Assembly: GCA_046330135.1 (NCBI GenBank)
Contig: JAXLTI010000003.1
Coordinates: forward strand, 558,001 to 622,000
Length of the DNA: 64,000 bases
Direction of reading: 5' to 3'
Source: CAYYFX01 sp046330135
Lineage (GTDB): Bacteria; ARS69
In this document: positions 41,471-50,652 of the stretch, piece by piece
How positions within the stretch are numbered: position 1 is the first letter of the stretch
Layout: each line of letters begins with the position of its first letter
Made by a program: the position numbers and the translations under genes
The notes under the pieces: model-generated
What the model was told of the DNA's origin: nothing
Database searches by the model: none
The model's input: the letters and a program-made list of their open reading frames with translations, nothing else

Positions 41471-43503
41471 TCCGCGCCGCTCGGCTTGCCCTCGAGCGGG
41501 TGAGCCTGGCCAACAAAGCGGTCCTCCTCCTCGGAACGTTCGGCGTGTCCCTCGCCTTCATCTTCTGGCAGGCGTGGTCCACGAGCAACGCCGTCGCCCG
41601 AGACATGGCGGAGATCCGGGTATCCCGTTCGCCCGCCCTGGAGCGCACGCGCGATCTCGTGACGATCGTCCGGGGCGTCGCGGTCGACTACGAGCAGGCC
41701 GTGCTGCTCGGCGAGCGCGCCCTGATCCGTCACAACCAGGAAGAGGCGATCCGCTTTCGAAAGACCGCGCGCGCGCTGGCGACGATTCCGGGCAACGAAT
41801 CGTCCGCGGCATCGTTGTTGAAGGCCTTCGACCGATACAACGACCTCGCGCTCCGCCTCTCCAACCGGATGCTGGACACGGAGGATGTACTGCCCCCTTC
41901 CAGCGACATCGCGGAGATGGCGAACGAGGCCAGGGTCTGCCATGACCGTTTGAGCGCCATGCTCGCCGCGCAGCAGCGCGCCCAGGAAGAGGCCGTCACA
42001 CAGGCGATGAACGACGTGGAGCGTCGGGTCTCGGCCCTTTCCGCGTGCGCCCTGTGGACCATGGTGCCGGTCGTCCTGATCTGGGTCATCGCGTTCACCT
42101 ACGTGCGATTCCGCGTGGTGGTGCCGCTCACTCGGCTGGCGCGAGTGACCGGACAAGTGGCCCAGGGCGACCTGCAGGCCGGAACGGTCCGGATCCCCGC
42201 CGCGGAGGACGAGATCGGGAAACTCGTGACGGGCTTCGGGGCGATGGCCGAGGGACTGCTGCACACGACCGTGTCCAAGGAGTTCCTGGGCAACATCGTC
42301 GATGCGATCGGAGAGGCCGTGATCGTCGTGGACTCGGATCGGAGGATCCGGCGGGTCAACCAGAGCGCCGCGCGGCTCCTCGGCTGGAGCGAAGCGGAGA
42401 TGATCGGACAGGCGCTTCTGCGTTTCGCACCGGAGGCGGACGCTGCCGTCCTCGGCCTGCCGGGCTCGATGCCGCCCTCGGACGCTCGCGCTTCCGCGCT
42501 CACGGCCAAGGACGGGACGGCGATCCCCGTCTCGCTGTCCGTGTCGCCGCTCCCGCTGAACGACGGCACGGAGGGCGCCGTGGTCGTGGCCCGCGACATT
42601 CGCGAGGCGCTGCGCGCCGAGAACGAGCGGAAGGACCTGGAGCAGCGGCTCTACCAGTCCGCGAAGCTGGAGTCGGTGGGGCAGCTCGCGGCCGGAATCG
42701 CCCACGAGATCAACACGCCGACCCAGTACGTCAGCGACAACACGCATTTCCTCAAGAGCGCGTTCCAGGCCCTTCTCGGCCCCGTGGCGAAGTGCCAGGC
42801 GCTCGTCCACGGAAACGGCGAAGAGACCCCGACGCGCGAAGCGACCGAGGAGCTGCGGCAGGCCATCACCGAGGCGAAGACGGACTACCTGCTCGCGGAG
42901 ATTCCCCGCGCGATCGAGCAGACGCTGGAGGGAGTCGATCGCGTGGCCACCATCGTGCGCGCGATGAAGGAGTTCTCGCACCCGGGCAGCGAGAAGACGA
43001 GCACGGACCTGAATCGCGCCATCGCGACCACCGTGACCGTGGCGCGCAACGAATGGAAGTACGTGGCGGACGTCGAGACGGCTCTCGACCCGAATCTGAG
43101 GCCGGTGGAGTGCATCGCCGGCGAGCTCAACCAGGTCATCCTCAACATGGTCGTGAACGCCGCCCACGCGATCGCCGACGTCGGCGACAAGGGTCGCAAG
43201 GGCCTCATCCGGATCGTGACGCGCGATACGGAGCAGGGCGCGGAGATCGAGATCACGGACAACGGCAAAGGCATCCCCGCGTCGATTCGCCCGCGGATCT
43301 TCGATCCGTTCTTCACGACGAAGGCGGTGGGCAAGGGCACCGGGCAAGGGCTCGCGATCGCCCACTCGGTGATCTGCCGCAAGCACGGCGGGACGATCGA
43401 CGTGGAGAGCGTGGAGGGCCGCGGCACCACGTTCCGGATTCGGATTCCTCGGTCTCAGCCGGCTCCGCAGCCTCTCGACGCGGTGATTGTCGGGCGCGGG
43501 TAG
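41467..43503 (+). CDS. Membrane PAS-HAMP sensor histidine kinase
   Basis: 678 aa. Two membrane helices (AVLLLGTFGVSLAFIFWQA, about 17-36, and LWTMVPVVLIWVIAFTYVRF, about 196-215) bracket a helical periplasmic sensor. HAMP (RVVVPLTRLARVTGQVAQGDL), PAS (NIVDAIGEAVIVVDSDRRIRRVN), a coiled coil, HisKA with IAHEINTPTQYVSDN, and HATPase_c (VNAAHAIAD, DNGKGIP, FDPFFTTK, GTGQGLAIAHSV) follow. No receiver partner is adjacent. Coupling to the PstS-like protein and porin suggests it senses their ligand. The family is the large HK4-type group with a long loop after the phospho-His. Confidence 0.9.
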   Translation: MIRAARLALERVSLANKAVLLLGTFGVSLAFIFWQAWSTSNAVARDMAEIRVSRSPALERTRDLVTIVRGVAVDYEQAVLLGERALIRHNQEEAIRFRKTARALATIPGNESSAASLLKAFDRYNDLALRLSNRMLDTEDVLPPSSDIAEMANEARVCHDRLSAMLAAQQRAQEEAVTQAMNDVERRVSALSACALWTMVPVVLIWVIAFTYVRFRVVVPLTRLARVTGQVAQGDLQAGTVRIPAAEDEIGKLVTGFGAMAEGLLHTTVSKEFLGNIVDAIGEAVIVVDSDRRIRRVNQSAARLLGWSEAEMIGQALLRFAPEADAAVLGLPGSMPPSDARASALTAKDGTAIPVSLSVSPLPLNDGTEGAVVVARDIREALRAENERKDLEQRLYQSAKLESVGQLAAGIAHEINTPTQYVSDNTHFLKSAFQALLGPVAKCQALVHGNGEETPTREATEELRQAITEAKTDYLLAEIPRAIEQTLEGVDRVATIVRAMKEFSHPGSEKTSTDLNRAIATTVTVARNEWKYVADVETALDPNLRPVECIAGELNQVILNMVVNAAHAIADVGDKGRKGLIRIVTRDTEQGAEIEITDNGKGIPASIRPRIFDPFFTTKAVGKGTGQGLAIAHSVICRKHGGTIDVESVEGRGTTFRIRIPRSQPAPQPLDAVIVGRG

Positions 43504-43569
43504 CCGTGGGCCCCGATCGCGACATCCCGGGCGCGACGCGACCGCTGGCGCACGGGCGGGCGGCGGGGC

Positions 43570-43575
43570 TAGAGT
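43570..43575 (+). promoter_or_regulatory. Putative -10 element TAGAGT just before an ATG (possible leaderless start)
   Basis: TAGAGT lies 8 nt before the ATG of the M13 peptidase gene and no Shine-Dalgarno is present, the same spacing as TATAGT before the phosphatase at 11400. The -35 region is not recognisable. Confidence 0.35.
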
Positions 43576-43583
43576 CCCCGTCC

Positions 43584-45740
43584 ATGTCCCCGATCCCCGG
43601 CCGGCGCGCGCGGCGCTGCGAAGTCGGACTCCCGGGCGCAGGCACTCGCGGAGCGCTCGGCACGGCGGCGCTCGCTCTCGGCGGCGCCCTCGGCGCGATC
43701 CTGGTCCTCGGGATCGCCGTGCCCTCGGAGGCCGCGCGCAAGAGGTCGCTCGCGGTGGACGAGCCGCCGCACGGCCTCGAGCTCATCGGGATGGATCGTT
43801 CCGTCGCGCCGGGCGACGACTTCTTCGCCTACGCGAACGGCGGTTGGGTGCAGGACACGGACATTCCTCCCGACCGCGACGGCTACGGGGTCGGCGCGGC
43901 GCTCGACGAGCTGGTCCAATCGCGAACCCTGGACTTGATCCAGGCAGCGGCGAAGGCCAAAGCGCCGGCGGGATCCGAGCCGCGCAAGATCGGCGACTAC
44001 TACACGGCGTTCATGGACACCGTCGCGATCGAGAAGAAAGGCCTCGAGCCGCTCCGCCCCACGTTGGACCGGATCGCTGCCCTCACCGACCGGACCGGGC
44101 TGGCGAGCTTCCTCGGCGGAACGCTGCGCGCCGACGTCGACCTGTTCAACTCCACCGTGGAGCACACGGAGAACATCCTCGGCGTGTGGGTGGCGCAGGA
44201 TCTCGACGAACCGGCGCATTACGCCGTGTTCCTCGTGCAGGGCGGCCTGGTGATGCCCGACCGCGCGTATTACCTGGAGGACTCCGGCGCCCTCCCGGCG
44301 ATCCGGGCCCAGTACCTCGATCACGTGACGAGAGTGCTCTCCCTCGCCGGCGTGCCCGACGCGGCGGCCAGGGCGGAGCGCATCGTCGGGCTCGAGCACG
44401 CGATCGCCGAGGTGCACGAGAGCCTCGAGGAGTCCGACAGCGTCGAGAAGGGCAACAACCACTGGGCCCGCGCCGACTTCGACGCGCGCGCTCCCGGCAT
44501 CGACTGGACGAGCTTCTTCGCCGCGGCGGGGCTCGCCGCCGTGCCGCGCTTCGTGGTCTGGCAACCGGCGGCCGTGACCGGCATCTCCGCGCTGGTCGCG
44601 GCGCAGCCGCTCGAGGATTGGCAGGACTACCTCACCTTCCACGCGATCGAGAAGGCAGCCCCCTTCCTCCCGGCCGCGTACGCCGACGAGCGCTTCGCGT
44701 TCCACGATCACGTCGTCCGCGGGATTCCGCAGCAGCGCGAGCGCACCAAGCGCGCCGTCGAGGCGACCAACGACGCGCTCGGCGACGCCGTCGGCAAGCT
44801 CTACGTCAAGCGTTGGTTCCCGCCGAGCGAGAAGGCGCGCGCGCAGGCGATGGTGCGCGGTCTCGTGGCCGCGTTCGGCCGGCGCATCGACAACCTGGAG
44901 TGGATGTCGAAGGAGACGAAGGCGCGCGCCAAGGCCAAGCTCGCCACGCTCGAGGTCGGCGTGGGGTACCCCGATCGTTGGCGCGACTACTCCGGGCTGC
45001 GTATCGATCCCGCCGACGCCTTCGGCAACGCCGAGCGCGCCCAGATCTTCACCTACCGGACGAGCCTCGCGAAGCTCGGAAAGCCGGTGGACCGCTCCGA
45101 GTGGGTGATGACGCCCCAGACGGTCGACGCGGTCAACCTGCCGGCCATGAACGCGATGAACTTCCCGGCGGGGATCCTCCAGCCGCCATTCTTCGATCCG
45201 AAGCGCCCCGCCCCGATGGACTACGGCGACATGGGAGCGTCCATCGGCCACGAGATCAGTCACAGCTTCGACGACCAGGGGGCCCTGTTCGACGCGAACG
45301 GCCGACTGTCGAACTGGTGGACCGACGCGGACCTCGCGCACTTCCGCGCCGCCACCGCGAAGCTCGTGGAGCAGTACTCGGCGTACCGTCCGTTCCCCGA
45401 CGCGCGGGTCGACGGAGCGCTCACCCTGAGCGAGAACATCGCCGACCTCGGGGGCGTCGCCGTGGCCTACGACGCGTACCGGGTGCTGTTCGCCGGGAAG
45501 AGCCCGCGCACCGTGCAGGGCTTCACGGGCGATCAGCAGTTCTTCCTGGCGTACGCGCAGGGCTGGCGCAGCAAGCGACGCGAGGCGTCCGCACGAGCGC
45601 GCCTGGTCACCGAGAGCCACTCGCCTTCCGAGTACCGTGCCGACACCGTCCGCAACCTCGACGCGTGGTACGCCGCGTTCGACGTGCAGCCGGGTCAAGC
45701 GCTGTACCTCGCGCCGACGGAGCGCGTCCGGATCTGGTAG
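43584..45740 (+). CDS. M13-family (neprilysin/PepO-like) metalloendopeptidase
   Basis: 718 aa. A signal peptide (LGTAALALGGALGAILVLGIAVPSEA split at about residue 50) precedes MDRSVAPGDDFFAYANGGWV, the standard M13_N start. The C-terminal catalytic domain has NAMNFPAGILQPPFF, SIGHEISHSFDDQGALFD (zinc HExxH) and SENIADLGGVAVAYDAY (third zinc Glu). The usual ESHSPSEYRAD and a final aromatic (RVRIW) fit the family. It is an exported zinc peptidase acting on oligopeptides. Upstream in-frame residues belong to antisense or shadow frames of the kinase gene. Confidence 0.93.
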   Translation: MSPIPGRRARRCEVGLPGAGTRGALGTAALALGGALGAILVLGIAVPSEAARKRSLAVDEPPHGLELIGMDRSVAPGDDFFAYANGGWVQDTDIPPDRDGYGVGAALDELVQSRTLDLIQAAAKAKAPAGSEPRKIGDYYTAFMDTVAIEKKGLEPLRPTLDRIAALTDRTGLASFLGGTLRADVDLFNSTVEHTENILGVWVAQDLDEPAHYAVFLVQGGLVMPDRAYYLEDSGALPAIRAQYLDHVTRVLSLAGVPDAAARAERIVGLEHAIAEVHESLEESDSVEKGNNHWARADFDARAPGIDWTSFFAAAGLAAVPRFVVWQPAAVTGISALVAAQPLEDWQDYLTFHAIEKAAPFLPAAYADERFAFHDHVVRGIPQQRERTKRAVEATNDALGDAVGKLYVKRWFPPSEKARAQAMVRGLVAAFGRRIDNLEWMSKETKARAKAKLATLEVGVGYPDRWRDYSGLRIDPADAFGNAERAQIFTYRTSLAKLGKPVDRSEWVMTPQTVDAVNLPAMNAMNFPAGILQPPFFDPKRPAPMDYGDMGASIGHEISHSFDDQGALFDANGRLSNWWTDADLAHFRAATAKLVEQYSAYRPFPDARVDGALTLSENIADLGGVAVAYDAYRVLFAGKSPRTVQGFTGDQQFFLAYAQGWRSKRREASARARLVTESHSPSEYRADTVRNLDAWYAAFDVQPGQALYLAPTERVRIW

Positions 45741-45900
45741 GGCGGGCCCGGACGACCGTCTCGGCACCACCCCGGTGCGTCTCTGCCCCTCCGCCGGGTC
45801 GAAGAGCGCGGGTTCCGGACTCGGGGGGGAAGGTCTACGCTGTCGGTCGATCCTCTCGCGTTGCGGCGTCCTTCACCGGCCGAATCGGCGGGCTCACGAC

Positions 45901-48900
45901 GTGAAGTCATTCCATCCCACGCGGGCGGCCCGCGAGCGATACGCCATCGAACGGACGCTCTTCGCGTCGAACGGGGATCTCGTCCTCACGAACGGCGCCG
46001 CGGTGCGTCGTCTGGCGGCCCGGATGAACGCGATGCGCGCGCCGGGGCTGGCGACCGTCCAGGCCGGCGAGCTGGCCGCGCTGGGGCTCATCCACGAGAT
46101 CTTCCACCTCGTCGTCGAGCGCTACCAGGCGGACGTCCGACCCGGCGCCCTCGTCGCGGCGCTCGCTCAGGTCGACGCTCGCCTGGGAAGCGACGCCGAG
46201 CGGCTGCTCCTCGCGTTCGGCACCGAGTTCCCGGGCCTCGGCCCGGGCCTCGAGCCCCGAGTGGACCGCCTCGAGGAGCTCGTGCTCAATCGCGTCGCGA
46301 ACGAGAATCCCGCGCTCGGACCGCTGCGCGAGCTCGTCGACGATCGGCCCCTCGCCGCGTCCACGCGCTATCGGGAAGCGATCTCCGCCCTCGAGGCGTA
46401 CTTCTCCGGCCAGCCGCCCTTCGGGCCCGAGGGCGAGACCCTCCTCGAGCTGCTGCGGGTCCCCGCGCGCCACGCCCCGTCCTCGCTGGCCGACCAGCTC
46501 CGATACATCCGCGACCATTGGGGCCCGATCCTCGGAGAGGCGCTCGCCCGCTTGATGCGACGCCTCGGGATGGCGCTCGACGTTCTCGCCGAGGAGGAGC
46601 GCGGCCTCTGGATGCGCTTCCACGGCGGCGCCGGGGACGGCCGGCGAAGCGGCGAGGGCCCCGGGCTCGCGGGCCTCGACGCCGAGCTCGAGCGTTTCAG
46701 CATGGACCGGGACTGGATGCCGCGGATCGTCCTCATGGCGAAGAGCACCCACGTCTGGCTCGACCATCTGTCACGACGCTACCGGCGCCGGATCCGCACG
46801 CTCGACGCCATCCCCGACGAGGAGCTCGACACGCTGGCGCGTTGGGGCATCACGGGTCTGTGGCTCATCGGCTTGTGGGAGCGGAGTCGCGCGTCGCAGC
46901 GGATCAAGCAGATGCGCGGCAATCCCGAGGCCGCGGCTTCGGCGTACTCGCTCCTGGACTACCGGATCGCCGACGACCTCGGCGGCGACGCCGCCTACGC
47001 GAGCCTGCGCGACCGGGCATGGAGCCGGCGGATCCGGTTGGCGTCGGACATGGTCCCCAACCACATGGGCATCGACTCGACGTGGGTGATCGAGCATCCG
47101 GATCGGTTCCTGTCGCTTCCGGAGAGCCCCTTCCCTTCGTACTCGTTCACCGGCGCCGACCTCTCGAGCGACGAGCGGGTCGCGATCGTGCTGGAGGACC
47201 ACTACTGGAACAGCTCGGACGCCGCGGTCGTCTTCAAGCGCGTCGACCGCCGGAGCGGCGAGACGCGCTACGTGTACCACGGCAACGACGGCACCTCGTT
47301 CCCCTGGAACGACACCGCGCAGCTGGACTACCTCAAGCCCGACGTGCGCGAAGCCGTCATCCAGACGATCCTCCACGTCGCCCGCCGCTTCCCCGTCATC
47401 CGTTTCGACGCGGCGATGACCCTGGCCAAGCGTCACATCCAGCGGCTCTGGTTCCCCCAGCCCGGCAGCGCCGGCGCCATCCCGTCGCGCGCCGAGCACG
47501 GGATGACGAAGGCGGAGTTCGACGCCGCGATGCCGGTCGAGTTCTGGCGCGAGGTCGTCGACCGCGTGGCCGCCGAGGCGCCGGACACGCTCCTCCTCGC
47601 CGAAGCGTTCTGGATGCTCGAGGGCTACTTCGTCCGCACGCTCGGCATGCACCGCGTCTACAACAGCGCCTTCATGCACATGCTCCGGGACGAGGACAAC
47701 GCCGGCTATCGGCGCGTGATGAAGGACACGCTCGAGTTCGATCCCGAGATCCTCAAGCGCTACGTGAACTTCATGAGCAACCCGGACGAGAGGATGGCCG
47801 TCGAGCAGTTCGGAAAGGGCGACAAGTACTTCGGAGTCTGCACGCTCATGGTGACGCTCCCGGGCCTGCCGATGTTCGGCCACGGACAGGTGGAAGGCTT
47901 CGCCGAGAAGTACGGGATGGAGTACCAGCGCGCCTACAAGGACGAGACCATCGACGCGGAGCTCGTACGCCGCCACGAGCGGGAGATCTTCCCGCTCCTG
48001 CACGGCCGGTATCTCTTCGCCGAAGTCCGCGATTTCCTCCTCTACGACGTCTTCGCGCGCGACGGGAGCGTGATCGAGGACGTCTTCGCGTTCTCCAACC
48101 GGGCCGGGAGCGAGCGGTCGCTGATCGTCTATCACAACCGTTACGCGAGCGCCTCCGGATGGATCCGTTCCTCGGTGGCCTACGCCGAGAAGGCGGGCGC
48201 GGACGGCGAGAAGGTCCTGCGCCAACGGACGCTCGGGGAGGGTCTCGGCCTGAGCGACGCGCCCGATCGCTGGTTGATCTTCCGCGATGCGATCTCCGGG
48301 CTCGAGTACCTGCGCGAGTCTCGCGCGCTCCTCCGCGAGGGGCTGTACGTGGAGCTCGGCGCCTATCAACGCCAGGTGTTCCTCGGCTTTCGCGAAGTCG
48401 TGGACGGGCCTACGCGCCAGTACGGCCGGCTGGCCGAGCGCCTCGCCGGCGCGGGCGCGCCCGCGATCGAGGAGTCGCTTCGCGCGCTGCAGCTCGAGCC
48501 GGTGCACGCTCCGCTGCGCCGGCTTCTCGAGGCCGAGGTACTCGCATGGATCGAAGGGGGGGACGGCCTCCACCTGGACGAGATCCGGGGCCGTTACGAT
48601 GCGTTCCTCGCGGCCGTCGCCGAGGCGGCCGGCGACACCGCCGACGGTGGACTGCGGGTCGCGCTCGCCCGGGATGTGCGCGACCTGCTGGAGGCGGTGG
48701 TCCGGCTCGACGCGCTCGTGGCGCAGGTGCGTCGCACGGGCTCGGCGGGAGCCGCGGCGGCGGCCCGAGCAATCGACGGCCACGTCTCGTCCGCAACGCG
48801 GGCGAAGGCGACGCTGACGGCCTGGTCCCTCCTTCGCGGCATCGGGCGCCCGGCCGATCCTTCGGCGGATGCGGCGGCCGCCGCGCGAACGAGTCGCGCG

Positions 48901-49368
48901 CGGTTCGACGAGCTGAGGCTGGGGCCGGTACTGGCCGGCTCGCTGCATGACCTCGGCGTCGACGACGCGGCCGCGTGGCAGGCGAGCGAGCTCGTCCGTG
49001 TGCTGATCGCCCTGCCCCGTTCCGCCTCCGTGGGTGGCGGAAGGCGCGAGCGCGGGCGGAGAGTCATCGCGGCCTGGCTGGCCGACGAGAGCGTTCGCTC
49101 ATTCCTCCGCGTCAACGAGTGGCAGGGCGTCCTCTGGTTCAACCAGGAGGCCTTCCAGCAGCTGACCGTTTGGATGCTGATCCTCGACGCCGTCGAGTCG
49201 GCCTCCCCCGAGCGCCCGACCGCCAGGGTCGCCGCTTCCTGGGCAGCATCGCTCGCGCTCGCCGCCGAGCTGCGCGTTGCCGCCGAGGCTTCGGGCTTCC
49301 GTGTCGATCGCCTGGCCGCGTGGAGACCGACGCCGCCACACGCCGTGCGACCGACCGCCAAGTCGTGA
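45901..49368 (+). CDS. Large GH13-like (alpha-amylase family) protein
   Basis: 1155 aa from a GTG (VKSFHPTRAARERYAIERTLFASNGDLVL); no Shine-Dalgarno is seen, but homologous-looking sequence begins here. The (beta/alpha)8 region (about 265-790) has LIGLWERSRASQRIKQM, DMVPNHMGIDS (region I), RFDAAMTLAKRH (region II, nucleophile Asp), LLLAEAFWM (region III, acid/base Glu) and NFMSNPDERM (region IV Asp). N-terminal 250 residues and the C-terminal 370 residues are mostly helical and unassigned. There is no signal peptide, so intracellular glucan metabolism is likely. Substrate unknown. It converges with the methyltransferase gene 17 bp away. Confidence 0.85.
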   Translation: MKSFHPTRAARERYAIERTLFASNGDLVLTNGAAVRRLAARMNAMRAPGLATVQAGELAALGLIHEIFHLVVERYQADVRPGALVAALAQVDARLGSDAERLLLAFGTEFPGLGPGLEPRVDRLEELVLNRVANENPALGPLRELVDDRPLAASTRYREAISALEAYFSGQPPFGPEGETLLELLRVPARHAPSSLADQLRYIRDHWGPILGEALARLMRRLGMALDVLAEEERGLWMRFHGGAGDGRRSGEGPGLAGLDAELERFSMDRDWMPRIVLMAKSTHVWLDHLSRRYRRRIRTLDAIPDEELDTLARWGITGLWLIGLWERSRASQRIKQMRGNPEAAASAYSLLDYRIADDLGGDAAYASLRDRAWSRRIRLASDMVPNHMGIDSTWVIEHPDRFLSLPESPFPSYSFTGADLSSDERVAIVLEDHYWNSSDAAVVFKRVDRRSGETRYVYHGNDGTSFPWNDTAQLDYLKPDVREAVIQTILHVARRFPVIRFDAAMTLAKRHIQRLWFPQPGSAGAIPSRAEHGMTKAEFDAAMPVEFWREVVDRVAAEAPDTLLLAEAFWMLEGYFVRTLGMHRVYNSAFMHMLRDEDNAGYRRVMKDTLEFDPEILKRYVNFMSNPDERMAVEQFGKGDKYFGVCTLMVTLPGLPMFGHGQVEGFAEKYGMEYQRAYKDETIDAELVRRHEREIFPLLHGRYLFAEVRDFLLYDVFARDGSVIEDVFAFSNRAGSERSLIVYHNRYASASGWIRSSVAYAEKAGADGEKVLRQRTLGEGLGLSDAPDRWLIFRDAISGLEYLRESRALLREGLYVELGAYQRQVFLGFREVVDGPTRQYGRLAERLAGAGAPAIEESLRALQLEPVHAPLRRLLEAEVLAWIEGGDGLHLDEIRGRYDAFLAAVAEAAGDTADGGLRVALARDVRDLLEAVVRLDALVAQVRRTGSAGAAAAARAIDGHVSSATRAKATLTAWSLLRGIGRPADPSADAAAAARTSRARFDELRLGPVLAGSLHDLGVDDAAAWQASELVRVLIALPRSASVGGGRRERGRRVIAAWLADESVRSFLRVNEWQGVLWFNQEAFQQLTVWMLILDAVESASPERPTARVAASWAASLALAAELRVAAEASGFRVDRLAAWRPTPPHAVRPTAKS

Positions 49369-49385
49369 TGGATTGCCGCGACGCC

Positions 49386-50429
49386 TCAGAACATCAGCTT
49401 CTTCGCCAGCCGCAGCCGGTACAGCTCCTCTTCGAGCGCGCAGAGATACTCGTGGCGCAGTCGCTCGTGGTCCACGGCCACGGCTCGCTTCCGCACCACC
49501 GAGTACGACTGGTTGCCGTGCAGGCCGCGCGGCGCCGTCTTCTCCACCACGAAGAACCGCCGCAGGCACTCCTCCCAGTACGGCGTCTCGTAGAAGACGG
49601 CCAGCTGCGTGGATCCTTCCGTGCCGCCGCCGACGAACATCCGCTCGCGGCACTCGGCGGGCGTGTTGCGGGGAATCTGCCCCTTGGCGCGGAGATCCGC
49701 GTACAGCGTCTCGTCGTGGAACGTGAGCAGCGCCTGTCCGCGATCCGAGAGGACGCGATGGATCTCGCCGAGCCAGAAGTCGACGGTCGTCCGCAGGTGC
49801 GTGAACACGGAGATCGCGTACAGGGCGTCGATCGTGCCGTCCGCGATCGGCTGCGTGCTGTGAACGAAGCGCGCCTCCGAAACGAGCCCGAGCTTCTCGG
49901 TCTGCGTCAGGATCATGGGGTCCACGTCGAAGCCGATCAACTCGGCATCCGGGACCTCCTGCATCATGGGCCACAGGACGCGACACAGACCCACCCCGAA
50001 GTCCAGGACCGCGCCGGCTTCGCGGAGGACGGGCAGCTCATCCCTCAGCAGCCGGGTGACGTGCGCGCCGACCTGCACGAACGGCTTGCGGTCCGGCGAC
50101 CCGTTGACCTTCATCAACAGGTGGTTCGGGATCCCCGCGAACCAGGCGGCGTGGTCCGCGTCGAGCGCGGCGAGGCGCTGCGAGAGATCCGCGAGGCGCT
50201 CGACCGCCGCGCGGTCGTCGGCGTGCGATGCGACGTGCGCGCCGAAAAGACGCGAGAGCGCCAGTAGCATCCGCGGGCGTGCCTGGTTCGCATCGGCGAA
50301 CTCGAGAAGCACCGCCCGGGCGTCGACCCCGGAGGCGAGCAGGGCGGCGATCTCCGCCGCGCTTGAGCTCGCCGCGATGCCCGCAGCTGCGCCGGACGCG
50401 CCGTTCCTCGGAGCCTCCTGCCCGGCCAT
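49386..50429 (-). CDS. Class I SAM-dependent methyltransferase
   Basis: 347 aa. The ATG at MAGQEAPRNGA has GGAGGGG 5 nt upstream. An Ala-rich and helical N-terminus of about 130 residues precedes the Rossmann fold: motif I VLDFGVGLCRVLW, motif II acidic turn IGFDVDP, motif III region DALYAISVFTHL, and ALLTFHDETLYADLRAK after it. The C-terminus (HERLRHEYLCALEEELYRLRLAKKLMF) is coiled. It is transcribed away from the tandem secreted-protein array. Acceptor substrate unknown; the HL after motif III is typical of small-molecule methyltransferases. Confidence 0.85.
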   Translation of the reverse strand: MAGQEAPRNGASGAAAGIAASSSAAEIAALLASGVDARAVLLEFADANQARPRMLLALSRLFGAHVASHADDRAAVERLADLSQRLAALDADHAAWFAGIPNHLLMKVNGSPDRKPFVQVGAHVTRLLRDELPVLREAGAVLDFGVGLCRVLWPMMQEVPDAELIGFDVDPMILTQTEKLGLVSEARFVHSTQPIADGTIDALYAISVFTHLRTTVDFWLGEIHRVLSDRGQALLTFHDETLYADLRAKGQIPRNTPAECRERMFVGGGTEGSTQLAVFYETPYWEECLRRFFVVEKTAPRGLHGNQSYSVVRKRAVAVDHERLRHEYLCALEEELYRLRLAKKLMF

Positions 50430-50541
50430 CGTCCCCTCCGTGAAGCAGTTTCCGGAGGTATCGGCGAGAGGCAGGAGACGCCAAAGCACGAAGTGCGAAG
50501 CTGAGGATCGCCGAGAATCGGCAAGTCCGCGGCAGAGCTCG

Positions 50542-50571
50542 TTGATCCCGACCTCTCGGCCGCACTATCAT
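50542..50571 (+). promoter_or_regulatory. Sigma70-type promoter of cassette 1
   Basis: -35 TTGATC, 18-nt spacer, -10 TATCAT, giving a leader of about 75 nt. The same arrangement precedes the three paralogous genes downstream. Confidence 0.7.
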
Positions 50572-50652
50572 GACGCAGTCGTCCGGGAATCACCTCGACG
50601 AGCTTTGGACCCTCCCGGAGGCGGGTGCTCCGCTTCGGCAAGGAGGTGTCTC

